DNA from: Bin87 sp965261195
Lineage (GTDB): Bacteria; Chloroflexota; Dehalococcoidia; Lucifugimonadales; UBA3495
Assembly (NCBI GenBank): GCA_965261195.1
Contig: OZ253455.1
Location: forward strand, 1,736,001-1,800,000
Direction of reading: 5' to 3'
DNA length: 64,000 nt
Positions within the stretch are counted from its first letter, which is position 1, and every line of letters starts with the position of its first letter. The notes beneath the pieces were generated by a model that was not told the origin of the DNA, made no database searches, and saw only the letters and a list, made by a program, of their open reading frames with translations. The position numbers and the translations under genes were made by a program. This document shows, piece by piece, positions 8,174 through 17,029 of the stretch.

Positions 8174-8277
8174 GCGCTCCCATATTAACGCAGCGCGTTA
8201 TTAAATTCAAATCCTGACCTCATCCATCCGGTCCAGCCCTGCGAGATGCCCTCTCCTCCTGTGCTACCATACCGCAT

Positions 8278-9024
8278 ATGCGCGCCCTCATCGTTTCCGA
8301 TATCCACTCCAACCTGGAAGCCTTTGAGGCGGTGCTGTCCGATGCAGAGCGCCGCGGCGGGTACGACGTCGTGTGGTTCCTGGGCGATCTGGTGGGTTAC
8401 AACGCTGATCCTTCCGCCTGCATCGCCCTGCTGCAAAGTTTGCCCGGCGTGTCCATCGCCGGCAACCACGACCACGCGGTGGTGGGCAAGATTGATCCCA
8501 TCCGGTTCAACGGCGCTGCCCGCGCTGCCGCTATCTGGACGGCTGCTCATTTGTCCGGCGAGGAACTGGAATATCTGAACGGCTTGCCGGAGGTGCAGGC
8601 GTCAGGCAAATTCACGATGGTGCACGGCAGCCTGCGCGACCACGTTTCAGAGTACCTGCTGAGCCAGGATGCGGCGTTGGCTACCTTCAGTCTGCTGCCG
8701 ACTCAGTTTTGCCTGGTTGGACATTCTCACATCCCGCTGTTGTGGATTGAGCGGGGCGACCGCGCCGAAGGCGGTCTGCTGAACCTGTCCAGCCCGTTGC
8801 AACTGGCCCCGGGCCAGCGGTTGATTGTCAATCCGGGCAGCGTGGGTCAGCCTCGGGATGGCGACTGGCGAGCGTCATACGTGCTGTATGACAGCGACGC
8901 CGGGCACGGACTGGGCGCCATGGAACACTTCCGGGCGGAGTACGACATCGCAACGACGCAGGCGAAAATACGGGACGCCGGCCTGCCTGAATCCCTGGCC
9001 AATCGACTGACGGAAGGCCGTTAA
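8278..9024 (+). CDS. Metallophosphoesterase (YfcE/Ap4A-hydrolase-like)
   Basis: 248 residues. All calcineurin-like metal motifs are present: SDIHSN at residues 6-11, GDLVGYNADPS, GNHDHAV, a VHGSLRD histidine and GHSHIP. The spacing matches small cytosolic phosphodiesterases related to YfcE and bis-tetraphosphatase-like enzymes. It is followed by the regulator gene after a 152-bp gap full of repeats. Substrate unknown. Confidence 0.85.
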   Translation: MRALIVSDIHSNLEAFEAVLSDAERRGGYDVVWFLGDLVGYNADPSACIALLQSLPGVSIAGNHDHAVVGKIDPIRFNGAARAAAIWTAAHLSGEELEYLNGLPEVQASGKFTMVHGSLRDHVSEYLLSQDAALATFSLLPTQFCLVGHSHIPLLWIERGDRAEGGLLNLSSPLQLAPGQRLIVNPGSVGQPRDGDWRASYVLYDSDAGHGLGAMEHFRAEYDIATTQAKIRDAGLPESLANRLTEGR

Positions 9025-9060
9025 GGGGCAGCTTTTGCCTCCGGCTATGTTGGAAATGGC

Positions 9061-9098
9061 GTAACAAAAGTGTAACCAGTTCGTAATGCCTCGTTAAT
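9061..9098 (+). promoter_or_regulatory. Four phased 11-bp direct repeats (PhoB-box-like operator)
   Basis: TAA cores occur at 9062, 9073, 9084 and 9095, exactly 11 bp apart, within GTAAC, GTAAC, GTAAT and GTTAAT units. OmpR/PhoB-family regulators bind such head-to-tail 11-bp repeats, and the gene 80 bp downstream encodes exactly such a DNA-binding domain. Autoregulation is an inference. Confidence 0.6.
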
Positions 9099-9138
9099 GC
9101 GTTGACGGCAAAATTAACGTAGGCCCGAAAAGTACAGT

Positions 9139-9170
9139 CGATACAACTAGCCGCCGATATAACTAGCCGC
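9139..9170 (+). repeat. Two tandem 16-bp direct repeats in the leader
   Basis: CGATACAACTAGCCGC (9139-9154) is followed without a gap by CGATATAACTAGCCGC (9155-9170), 15 of 16 bases identical, ending seven bases before the ATG of the regulator gene. It overlaps the place where a ribosome site would be expected. Confidence 0.65.
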
Positions 9171-9176
9171 ATCGCA

Positions 9177-9875
9177 ATGACAATCAGCAACCGCCCCAAC
9201 GTCCGGTCTCCGTCCGCCCGCGTGCTGCTGCTGGGCAAAGGTTGGGATGACGTGGACGGCGCGCTGGCCGCGGCCGCCGACACCGGCAATATCGTGCTGC
9301 TAGGCCCGGAGCTGGACTACGTCGCCTCTCACTACTATGGCGGCGAGGTTCCGATGGTGCTGCTGCTGTCGCCCGAGGCAGAGGGCAATTTCCCCAACCG
9401 CGACGACGATGCGCCGCCGGTTTTGCGTTGCGTGGCCGGCGAAGACCTGGATGCGCCCGACCTGTACCACGATTCGGATGACTTCGTGGCGATCCCCTGC
9501 ACTCCTACCGAGTTGATCAAACGAATCCTGCGACTGGCCCAACGACAGTCGGACGCTGCGGCCGCTGCCGAAGCGATACGAGTGGGCAACATTATGCTAA
9601 ACCCGGTGACTTACCAGGTTATCGCCAACGGCCGGCCGGTGGATTTGGCGTGGCTGGAGTTTCAGCTCCTGCACTTCCTGATGCAGAACGTGGGCAAGGT
9701 CTTCACCCGCGACCAGTTGCTGGCCAACGTGTGGGGTGTGGAAAACATCGGCGGCACGCGCACGGTGGACGTACACATCCGGCGCCTGCGCTACAAGCTG
9801 GAAACCGGAGCCACCACCTACTTCCGCACCGTGAAGAACGTTGGCTACGGAATGATGCAGCCCTCATCCACCTAG
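9177..9875 (+). CDS. OmpR/PhoB-type winged-helix transcriptional regulator with degenerate receiver
   Basis: 232 residues. The C-terminal 95 residues form a classic OmpR/PhoB DNA-binding domain (LAWLEFQLLHFLMQNVGKVF, RDQLLANVWG, TVDVHIRRLRYKLE, FRTVKNVGYGM). Residues 15-125 resemble a response-regulator receiver in length and strand pattern (ARVLLLGKG, IVLLGPELD, PMVLLLSPE), but no clear phospho-acceptor Asp/Lys set is visible, so it may act without phosphorylation. No histidine kinase is adjacent. The 11-bp phased repeats upstream fit its own binding site. Confidence 0.85.
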   Translation: MTISNRPNVRSPSARVLLLGKGWDDVDGALAAAADTGNIVLLGPELDYVASHYYGGEVPMVLLLSPEAEGNFPNRDDDAPPVLRCVAGEDLDAPDLYHDSDDFVAIPCTPTELIKRILRLAQRQSDAAAAAEAIRVGNIMLNPVTYQVIANGRPVDLAWLEFQLLHFLMQNVGKVFTRDQLLANVWGVENIGGTRTVDVHIRRLRYKLETGATTYFRTVKNVGYGMMQPSST

Positions 9876-9929
9876 CGGCAGTCCCGGTTTAGTTGCGGTA
9901 TTTCAGAGCGGTATTGCGGAGCGGTTCGC

Positions 9930-11159
9930 TTACCACTCAACGGGCAGGCTGACCACACCGCGGATGTTCAGCAGGTTGTGGTATTCCAGCCGGTCGGGAT
10001 CGGAAGCGAACTTGAACGGGGGGAATTTGCGGGTCAGGGCCCGGAATGCCTCCTGACCCTCCAGCCGGGCGAGGTTGGCGCCCAGGCAGTGGTGGATGCC
10101 GCCGCCGAAGGCAACGTGAGGGTTCGGGTAGCGGGTAATGTCCAGGTCTTCCGGGTGCTCGAAGGCCATGGGGTCGCGGTTTGCGGCATTGATGATGGTC
10201 ATTACCTTGTCGCCCTCGCGAATTTTCTGGCCGGCCAGCTCGATGTCTTCCAGGGCGATGCGAGGGGCGCGCTTGACCGGAGAGTCGTAGCGCAGCAGTT
10301 CCTCGGTGGCGCGCACCAACAGGCTGTCGTCCTCCCGGAGCATATTCCACTGTTCCGGGTTCTTCATCAGGGCCATAGTGCCGTTGCCCAGCAGGTTGAT
10401 GGTGGTCTGGTGGCCGGCGATGAGCAGCAGCAGGGTGTTGCCCAGCACTTCTTCGCGGGTCAATGCGCCCTCGCGTTCGCCGATGGCCAACACCGAGAGC
10501 AGGTCGTCGGCAGGCTCGCTGACGCGGGCTTCCACCATTGGATTGACGTAGTCATTCAGCGTGGTGATAGCCTCGTGGACGCGCGTATGCCGGTCGGGGG
10601 ATTCCTGGTCCAGGGACAGCAGCTGACGGGAAAGGGTGCGGAGGAACTCGCGGTCGCTGCCCGGCATACCGAGCCAGCTGGCGATAACCAGCACGGGCAT
10701 GGCGTTGGCGAAGTCGGTCAGTAGGTCCATGGCGTCATGGTCAGGGTCAAAATCCTGCAGCAAATCCTGGATGATGTTCTGAACCATGGCGCGGAAGCGA
10801 TTGTCGATGTATTTGGGATTGAAGACCGGATGCACGGTGCGCCGCATCCGCAAGTGGTCGGGCCGGTCGCGGCGGATGAACCAGTTGTTCATGTAGTCGA
10901 GATTGTACTGGTACTTGGGGAAGTCGGACTCTGAGATGGGCGGACTGGGCGCCTTATCGTCGCGCAGGAACACTTCGGAAGAGAACTGCTCAGGATGGCG
11001 CAACGCCCAGACCACAGCCGAATAGGAAGTTACTACCCAAGTGTCGAACTTGGCGTTCCAGTAAACCGGCGCTTCTTCCCGCAGCATGGCGTAATACGGG
11101 TAGGGGTTGCGCAGATTTTCCGGTGACAGCAGCTCATCGTGGATACGGTCTTTTAGCAT
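9930..11159 (-). CDS. Cytochrome P450
   Basis: 409 residues, soluble bacterial class. The heme-binding loop FGGGIHHCLGANLAR places the thiolate Cys near residue 358. The oxygen-activating I-helix reads LLLIAGHQTT, with Gln in place of the usual Glu before the two Thr. EELLR is the ExxR K-helix motif. The ATG at 11159 gives the normal N-terminus (MLKDRIHDELLSPENLRNPY). No ferredoxin or reductase gene is near, so electron donors are encoded elsewhere. Likely hydroxylates a hydrophobic small molecule; substrate unknown. Confidence 0.93.
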   Translation of the reverse strand: MLKDRIHDELLSPENLRNPYPYYAMLREEAPVYWNAKFDTWVVTSYSAVVWALRHPEQFSSEVFLRDDKAPSPPISESDFPKYQYNLDYMNNWFIRRDRPDHLRMRRTVHPVFNPKYIDNRFRAMVQNIIQDLLQDFDPDHDAMDLLTDFANAMPVLVIASWLGMPGSDREFLRTLSRQLLSLDQESPDRHTRVHEAITTLNDYVNPMVEARVSEPADDLLSVLAIGEREGALTREEVLGNTLLLLIAGHQTTINLLGNGTMALMKNPEQWNMLREDDSLLVRATEELLRYDSPVKRAPRIALEDIELAGQKIREGDKVMTIINAANRDPMAFEHPEDLDITRYPNPHVAFGGGIHHCLGANLARLEGQEAFRALTRKFPPFKFASDPDRLEYHNLLNIRGVVSLPVEW

Positions 11160-11282
11160 CGTTGCAGCCTCGCAGAGTGTCAGTTGGATGGAACCCGAAA
11201 TAATGTAATGGCAAGCGTGGCGCCGTGTCAAATGGAGGTGGCATTCCGGCGCCGCAAGGGAACGTGGAGGGGCGGTCGGTCA

Positions 11283-11888
11283 TTACGTGGGGAGTTGAAT
11301 CGCAAACGGGGGGAAGCCTCGGGTTGCCAACAGAAATACTACATACCCCGTACCCAGCACCACCGTCACCCGCCACAGCGTCCATCCCCAGACGTGTACC
11401 CGATAGTTCTGTGCCAGCAACCAAATAGGCGCAGCTATCAAATAGCAGGGAATCGAGAGAATGGAGAACGGTTGTCGAAAAACATTCTCCATATCCAGAG
11501 GGCTCGGTACGCAATGGTAGGTCGCCGCCGCGGTGGCCCAGGCTACTGCGATCAGAATTCCCGCCTGCCACCGGGAAAGGTCGCCGTCGCGCAGCAAATA
11601 CCAACCAAGAGTCAACGCACTCGACCAGATCGACAGGCCCATAAGTAACGGTGCACTGCCGATGATCAGATGACGCGCTACACCCGGCTTCCCCTCGTGA
11701 AGCACGTAACCGGCAAAAACCGGATCGTTTAATTCCAGGTATTTCACTGCGAGTACACGGTGGCCTACCAGATAGCAGGCCAGTTGATGGGCCAGCTCGT
11801 GGAAGAACGTACCCGGAATGGTGATGATGTGCATCGCCAACCCGGTGCCCCAGATTAATTGGCGCAAAAATTGGAAGGCTCCGAGCAT
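11283..11888 (-). CDS. Membrane metallopeptidase-like protein (M50-like, HELAH)
   Basis: 201 residues with five or so membrane helices. A zinc-site motif FFHELAHQLACYLVG sits in the first helical hairpin, as in M50/DUF3267-type intramembrane zinc proteins. The second-site motif is not obvious; NDPVFAGYVLHEGKPGVAR and later YHCVPSPLDMENVFRQP may contribute. Start at ATG 11888. It may cleave a membrane protein or be an inactive relative. Neighbours give no clue to the substrate. Confidence 0.65.
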   Translation of the reverse strand: MLGAFQFLRQLIWGTGLAMHIITIPGTFFHELAHQLACYLVGHRVLAVKYLELNDPVFAGYVLHEGKPGVARHLIIGSAPLLMGLSIWSSALTLGWYLLRDGDLSRWQAGILIAVAWATAAATYHCVPSPLDMENVFRQPFSILSIPCYLIAAPIWLLAQNYRVHVWGWTLWRVTVVLGTGYVVFLLATRGFPPFAIQLPT

Positions 11889-11990
11889 AATCAACGCCTC
11901 GCCTTCACCCTACGCTAACCCTTTTCACTCGCAAACCCTTTTCGCCCGCACCCTGGCCCTCCCCCGTTGCAGGAGACGGGATTTGGTGGG

Positions 11991-13226
11991 TTACTGCAAT
12001 AGGCTGTCCTGTTCCAATTCGTGGTATTCGTCTTGGGTTAAGCCTACTATATTGACCAAAGCGTGTTCGGTGTCCTGGCCCAGTAGGGGAGCCGGGCGGT
12101 CGAGGCGGCCGGGGGTGGCCGACAGGTGCATTTCGCTGTAGTCGGTGGCGTAAGGGCCCATCTCGGGGTGATCCAGCCAGGTAAAGTGGTTGCGGTGTTG
12201 CAGTTGAGCGTCGTCAAAGAGGTCGTGGGTGTCGTTGACGACGCCGGCGGGTACACCCACGGCTTGCAACCGCTGCATCAGGGCGCGTCGCTCCTGGGCA
12301 ACCGTCCACTGGGCGATGATGCCGTCGAGTTTGTCCTCGTGGGCCTTACGAACGCGGAAGGTGCGAAACTCGCCCGATGCGGCGTCGGCGTAACCGTCGG
12401 CGAGCATCTCGTCGCGCAACGCGGCCCACTGGTCGTCGGTGTGCACGGCGATAGCCACCCAGCGGTCTGATTCCCCGTCGGGTTCAGGCTGGCAGGGATA
12501 GGCGCCGTGGGGCGATGCCGAAGGATGGCGGTTGCCCACCAGCTCCGGTTCCCGTCCGTTCACCGCGCGGTCGAGCAGCATCGACCCGCCGAAGTGCAAG
12601 CTGCATTCCAGTTGGGACATATCCAGGTGGGTGCCGTCGCCGGTGCGCCTTTGCCGGTCAACGGCGGCCAGGATGGCGGCGACGGCGAACTTGGGACAGA
12701 CGAAGTCGGTGTAAGCGCCGTAGGGATTTACCGGGCCTCGGTCGGGCCAGCCGATGATGTTGGTGTAGCCGGCCAGAGATGACAGCACCGCCCCGAAGCC
12801 GGGCTGCGCCTGCATCGGGCCGCCGCGTCCGAGCATTGACGCACTGAACAGGATGATGCGGGGATTGGCTGCGCGCAACTGCTCGTAGCCCAAACCCCAG
12901 CACTCCAGCGTGCCGGGCGTGAAGTTCTCGGTTACGACATCGGCCCACCGTGCGATGCGCAGGATGAGCGCCGGCGCGCGGGGATGGCTCATATCTATGG
13001 CCAGGCCGAACTTGTTGGCGTTGTAGTTGGCGAAGTAACCGGAGCGGTTGATGCCGGATTCGCCGCCGGCGAAAGGTCCGGCGCGGCGCAGGGTTTCGGG
13101 ACGGCTGCCCGACTCCACCCGCAGCACGGTGGCTCCATACTCGGCCAGGTACTTGGTGGTCATCGGCCCAACGGCCACCCAGCAAAAGTCCAGAACCTTC
13201 AGCCCTTCCAGCGGCAAACTTGCCAT
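11991..13226 (-). CDS. CaiB/BaiF-family CoA transferase (class III), catalytic Asp position altered
   Basis: 411 residues. Class III CoA transferases move CoA between carboxylic acids. The fold is clear from VLDFCWVAVGPMTTKYLAEYGATVLRVE at the start, VTENFTPGTLECWGLGYEQL, PRIILFSASMLGRGGP and later RTGDGTHLDMSQLE. Where formyl-CoA transferase has its catalytic Asp (in a PGFDxxxQ-like segment), this protein reads PGFGAVLSSLAGYTNIIGW. The ATG at 13226 has CGGAG nine bases upstream. Downstream of and collinear with another CaiB gene, 94 bp apart, suggesting a two-subunit or sequential transferase system. Confidence 0.9.
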   Translation of the reverse strand: MASLPLEGLKVLDFCWVAVGPMTTKYLAEYGATVLRVESGSRPETLRRAGPFAGGESGINRSGYFANYNANKFGLAIDMSHPRAPALILRIARWADVVTENFTPGTLECWGLGYEQLRAANPRIILFSASMLGRGGPMQAQPGFGAVLSSLAGYTNIIGWPDRGPVNPYGAYTDFVCPKFAVAAILAAVDRQRRTGDGTHLDMSQLECSLHFGGSMLLDRAVNGREPELVGNRHPSASPHGAYPCQPEPDGESDRWVAIAVHTDDQWAALRDEMLADGYADAASGEFRTFRVRKAHEDKLDGIIAQWTVAQERRALMQRLQAVGVPAGVVNDTHDLFDDAQLQHRNHFTWLDHPEMGPYATDYSEMHLSATPGRLDRPAPLLGQDTEHALVNIVGLTQDEYHELEQDSLLQ

Positions 13227-13249
13227 TAACAAAACTCCGTTATTCAGTT

Positions 13250-13318
13250 GAATCAATATGGATATGATGGATAGAATAAACCGTCCTAATCCTGTCCATC
13301 CTGTATATCCATGCAAAT
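13250..13318. repeat. Dispersed ATCCTGTCCATCC repeat, imperfect hairpin
   Basis: Left arm around ATATGGATATGATGGATA, right arm ATCCTGTCCATCCTGTATAT then CCATG, in the gap between the two CoA-transferase genes. It is a decayed version of the perfect 26-bp hairpin at 32894-32962. Confidence 0.5.
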
Positions 13319-13320
13319 AT

Positions 13321-14592
13321 TTAAATGACTCCCAACTCGGTAAGCCGGGCCAAATCGCGGTCGTTCAGCCCCAATTCTCCGCAGTAGATGTCCCGGTTGT
13401 GCTCGCCCACGTGGGGCGGCGGGCGGCGCACGCCAACGCGACTCGGTTCGGTGAGGTCTTTGACGAAATGACCGGGATAGGTGATGTCGGCCTCGATGTC
13501 GGCGTGGTGGATCTGCTGGAAGTAACCGCGTGCCTCCAGCTGGCGATGCGCCAGAATGTCGCCGGGCGTGGCGACGGGAAACAGCAGGATGCGCCGTTCC
13601 AGCGCGCCATCCGCCAGTTCGTGGCGAGTGTGAGTCATCAAGAAGGGAGCCACGGCGGCGACGGTTTGCTCCATTATTTCGGCGCGGGCGGTGCCGTAGC
13701 CGAGTTCCTCCCAGTTGATGGCATCCAGGGCCGCGCTGCCCATGCCCTCCTCGGTCATCCAGGCCAGCATAGAACGCACGCTGCGCGCCGCGCCGGCAGT
13801 GCCGCCGCCGGGCTGGAAGTTCACGAAGCCATCTTTACAGGGCCAGTTGATGCGGGTGAAGGTTCCGCCGGCGGACTCGCGATAAGCGCCCATGCGCCGC
13901 AGCACGGTTTGTTCCAGGTCCCAGTACTGGGGAGCGTGGGCCAGCGTACGGGCCACCGCCTGCTGGCAGGATACATCCACGTGCTGACCTGCGTCGGTGA
14001 GCGCGCGGTGCGTGTGGGCGATCATGGCGCCGGCGGCCCCGGCGGCGCTGCCGTGCTGATAGAACTGGGGCATACTGACCCGCAGGGGAGGCCGGTCGCT
14101 GTCGCCGGTAAGGTGCATGAACCCGCCCAGGGCCATGCCCACGATGTCTGACGCCAGATAATCTGCGTAGGGGCCGTCTTGTCCGAAGGCGGTTATGGAC
14201 ACCATGACGAGTCGGGGGTTGATGCCTTGCAGGTCGTGCCAGGCCAGGCCCCAGGAGGCCAGCTGCCCGGGATCGGCGGATTCGATGAGAAAGTCGGCGT
14301 TGGCGACGAGGCGGCGGAGCAGTGCGGCGCCATCAACAGTGGTGATGTCCAGAGAGATGCCGCGTTTGTTGGCGCAGTGGGCCCACCAGAACAGGCTGCG
14401 TTCCACGCCCGGTTCATCCTGGTAGAACGGGCCGATGCGCCGGGCGTCGCTGCCGCCGGGGGGTTCCACCTGCACCACATCGGCGCCCAGGTCGGCGAGC
14501 ATCTTGCCGCAAAGCAAACCTCGGCTATCGGTAAGGTCCAGCACCCGGTAGGGGGCGAGGAGGCCGTCGCCGGGTGGATGACTGTCGGTCAT
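13321..14592 (-). CDS. CaiB/BaiF-family CoA transferase (class III)
   Basis: 423 residues. It starts with the family core LAPYRVLDLTDSRGLLCGKM and GADVVQVEPPGGSDARRIGP, and continues with NPRLVMVSITAFGQDGPYAD and ASDIVGMALGGFMHLTGD. The Asp in ASDIVG fits the acyl-anhydride-forming catalytic residue. LTDAGQHVDVSCQQAVA is the usual dimer-interface block. It is likely cotranscribed with the paralogue downstream. The donor and acceptor acids cannot be deduced from sequence. Confidence 0.9.
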   Translation of the reverse strand: MTDSHPPGDGLLAPYRVLDLTDSRGLLCGKMLADLGADVVQVEPPGGSDARRIGPFYQDEPGVERSLFWWAHCANKRGISLDITTVDGAALLRRLVANADFLIESADPGQLASWGLAWHDLQGINPRLVMVSITAFGQDGPYADYLASDIVGMALGGFMHLTGDSDRPPLRVSMPQFYQHGSAAGAAGAMIAHTHRALTDAGQHVDVSCQQAVARTLAHAPQYWDLEQTVLRRMGAYRESAGGTFTRINWPCKDGFVNFQPGGGTAGAARSVRSMLAWMTEEGMGSAALDAINWEELGYGTARAEIMEQTVAAVAPFLMTHTRHELADGALERRILLFPVATPGDILAHRQLEARGYFQQIHHADIEADITYPGHFVKDLTEPSRVGVRRPPPHVGEHNRDIYCGELGLNDRDLARLTELGVI

Positions 14593-14609
14593 GGGATGAT
14601 GACACTGGG

Positions 14610-15473
14610 TTAGACGTTAGCAGGTTCTGCGCCGGCGGGCGCAGTAAAGACCGGCTCGCCATCGTCATTGTGAGCATGGTTGGCCAAAGCGGCGAGGACC
14701 TGCTGGTTGCTGCGACGAATCTCGGCGATGATTTCATCACGGGTGAGGTGCATTTCAGTGCGCAATTCATTCCGTACAGCGTGCACCTCGGTGCGCAATT
14801 GGGAGGTGTTGTCCTGGATTTCAGTGCGCAATTGGGAGGTGTTGTCCTGGATTTCGGCGCGCAATTGGGAAGTATTGTCTTGGATTTCGGCGCGCACTTC
14901 ATCCCGTACAGCGTGTATCTCAGTGCGCAATTGGGAGGTGTTGTCCTGGATTTCGGTGCGGAGTTCCTCCCGTACCGCGTGCATCTCAGTGCGCAGCTGT
15001 GAGGCATTGCTCTGGATTTCCAAACGCAGTTGCGACGTATTGCGCTCAGTTTCCAAACGCAGTTCCGAGGTGGTGCGCCCGATTTCCGTGCGCAGTTCCG
15101 CCGTGTTATGCGTCAGGTCTGAACGCAGTTCCGAGGTGGTGCGCTCGGTCTCCGAACGCAGTTCCGCCGTGTTATGCGTCATGTCTGAACGCAGTTCCGA
15201 GGTGGTGCGCTCGGTCTCCGAACGCAGTTCCGCCGTGTTATGCGTCATGTCTGAACGCAGTTCCGAGGTGGTGCGCCCGATTTCCGTGCGCAGTTCCGCC
15301 GTGTTATGCGTCGTGTCTGAACGCAGTTCCGAGATTTGCTCGGACTGGACGGCGACCAGGTTGTTGAGTCGGCTCAAGCGCCATATACCGCCACCTACGG
15401 CAACCAGTATCGAGAAACCGACCGCGAAGGCCGCGCCGATCATGGTAGCGACCACTGCTTCAGTAAACATCAT
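14610..15473 (-). CDS. Membrane-anchored hendecad-repeat coiled-coil protein
   Basis: About 287 residues. One N-terminal membrane helix (AVVATMIGAAFAVGFSILVA) is followed by roughly 19 consecutive 11-residue repeats such as TTSELRSDMTH, NTAELRSETER and NTSQLRTEIQD, running from about residue 48 to 260. The 11-residue spacing predicts a slightly right-handed coiled coil rather than a normal heptad coil. At DNA level the first part consists of near-identical 66-bp units (15061-15330). The C-terminus (NHAHNDDGEPVFTAPAGAEP) is unstructured. No enzyme motif; probably a spacer, stalk or envelope-structuring protein. Stop is 17 bp from the CoA-transferase start. Confidence 0.75.
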   Translation of the reverse strand: MMFTEAVVATMIGAAFAVGFSILVAVGGGIWRLSRLNNLVAVQSEQISELRSDTTHNTAELRTEIGRTTSELRSDMTHNTAELRSETERTTSELRSDMTHNTAELRSETERTTSELRSDLTHNTAELRTEIGRTTSELRLETERNTSQLRLEIQSNASQLRTEMHAVREELRTEIQDNTSQLRTEIHAVRDEVRAEIQDNTSQLRAEIQDNTSQLRTEIQDNTSQLRTEVHAVRNELRTEMHLTRDEIIAEIRRSNQQVLAALANHAHNDDGEPVFTAPAGAEPANV

Positions 15474-15579
15474 CACTCCGGACGCCCGGGAGTACCGGCC
15501 AAGGGAGCCGGTTAGTTACGCTATCTTACCAGAAACAGGTTAATGACCGGGTGCCCCGGGCCGGCGGCGTTGTCGGTGG

Positions 15580-16515
15580 CTAGAACGTGGCCAGGGGGTT
15601 TACCGGGGAGCCGGTGGCGTTGTGCCAGCGCAACGGCGCTACGGTGAACATGAAATCCCAGCGGTTCAGCCGGCGGCAGACCGGCGCCAGTTCGTCGAAG
15701 TTGGCGGCGTCAATCAGCCACAGGCCCATGCCGACGATGCCCACCTTGTGGATGGGCAGGCCAACGTAGGGGTACTGGCTGGGGGCAACGTCCCACGAGG
15801 CGTCGCAGGCCCCGATGGACACGCCGCGTTCGCGGAGCCAGGGCAGCGTTTCAGCGTGCAGACCGGGCCGGCCCTCGGCGGCGGATGGCGCGCCGACTTC
15901 CTGACGGCGTTTGTACCAACCCAACCTGATACAGAGCGCATCGCCCTCGGTAACGCGCACACCCTGGGCTGCCTCGGCTGCCTCCAGGTCGGCGGTGTAT
16001 ACCGGTTCGCCAGCCTCCAGCCAGTCCTTGCCCTTAACGGCGGTAATGTCCAACAGGACGCCGCGGGTGATGACGCCGTTTTTGGCGGTGTCGATGGCGC
16101 CGGCGGTGGCTTTTTCGGCGGACGTAACCAGGCTGGCGGCCTTGCCGTTGTACATCTTGCCGTTCCAGAACTGATGGCACAGGCTGTCCAGGTGCGTGAC
16201 GGTCAATCCGTGGTACGACACGCCGAGGAAATCGCTGGCGCCGCCGCCGCCTTCCGCGGGCGCCGACTCGCCGGTATTAACCATGTAGTGCAGGGGCGGG
16301 ATGCTGGTAACATCGGGCGCGATTTCCGGCACCAGCAGGCGCGAGCAGGTTACGGTGATGCCCTCAGTAACCAGCCCGGCGGCCTGTTTCCGCTTGGCGT
16401 CGTTGATGAGATTCAGCGTGCCCAGTTCATCGTCGTCGCCCCAGCGACCCCAGTTGCTCAGCGAATCAAACCAGCCCAAAACTTCCTGTTCTGATGGAAT
16501 GTGGGGTGTGGTCAT
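15580..16515 (-). CDS. Cyclase-family metal hydrolase (kynurenine-formamidase-like)
   Basis: 311 residues. The cyclase (PF04199-type) metal motif appears as YHGLTVTHLDSLCHQFWNGK, where active members have HxGTHxDxxxH. Further family features are LLDITAVKGKDWL, GDALCIRLGW and the C-terminal CRRLNRWDFMFTVAPLRW. ATG 16515 has GAGGAGG eight bases upstream and is preferred to the ATG 21 bases earlier. Members hydrolyse formamides or lactams with Zn or Mn; longer proteins of this type are often attached to xenobiotic pathways. Substrate unknown. Confidence 0.85.
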   Translation of the reverse strand: MTTPHIPSEQEVLGWFDSLSNWGRWGDDDELGTLNLINDAKRKQAAGLVTEGITVTCSRLLVPEIAPDVTSIPPLHYMVNTGESAPAEGGGGASDFLGVSYHGLTVTHLDSLCHQFWNGKMYNGKAASLVTSAEKATAGAIDTAKNGVITRGVLLDITAVKGKDWLEAGEPVYTADLEAAEAAQGVRVTEGDALCIRLGWYKRRQEVGAPSAAEGRPGLHAETLPWLRERGVSIGACDASWDVAPSQYPYVGLPIHKVGIVGMGLWLIDAANFDELAPVCRRLNRWDFMFTVAPLRWHNATGSPVNPLATF

Positions 16516-16554
16516 TGTTGTTCCCTCCTCATGCATTGCGAATTTTGTTTATTC

Positions 16555-17028
16555 TTACACGTTCGGTGGTTTCAGTAACTCACTCTCTATAAAGTCGATA
16601 ACAGCGACACATTTAGGTAGGTAATCCCTCAACTGTACTGGTGAGATAGTAGATTGTCCACCATGGGCAATTAAGTTTCGGTTTCTTATTATGGTGTCAA
16701 TGGCGTCTCTGCGGCCATCTTGGTCTATAAATTAACGCAATTCCTCCGCCCAAATTTCGCTAAATGACTTTGCCGTACGTATAAAATTACCAGAATTTGG
16801 GGTGCCTACGGTGAAACCAATTTGATTACTTACGTAGTTGGCAACGTTTTCGTCAGCTACGCGACGAGCGTAGTCCTTATAAATCTCCTGCAGCGCATTT
16901 TCCAGGAACCCAGCTACCAACACGCAAATGTAACGTACCCAATGAATCCCCAACGTACTGTCGGGTAGGGTCCTAGCAAGGAGATAGTCTATCTCAGCCT
17001 GTTGGTTCTGGAGGCTTTGGATACGCAT
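16555..17028 (-). pseudogene. HEPN-domain RNase (RiboL-PSP/MAE_28990-like) with in-frame stop
   Basis: The open part (16732-17028, 98 residues) starts MRIQSLQNQQAEIDYLL and contains IHWVRYICVLVAGFLENALQ, typical of HEPN proteins that travel with DUF262. A TAA at 16732-16734 ends it, yet the same frame continues for 58 more codons (FIDQDGRRDAIDTIIRNR, then NLIAHGG and VAVIDFIESELLKPPNV) to a normal stop at 16555. RNRNLIAH is the HEPN catalytic R-x4-6-H site, so the stop removes the active centre. Length with read-through is 157 residues, about the family norm. It starts two bases after the DUF262 stop, so the pair was one operon. Sequencing error is the main alternative. Confidence 0.75.
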
Positions 17029-17029
17029 C

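Noticed and set aside
15061..15330. Regular 66-bp repeats resembling a CRISPR array
   Set aside because: No unique spacers; the repeats are in frame and encode hendecads of a membrane-anchored coiled coil.
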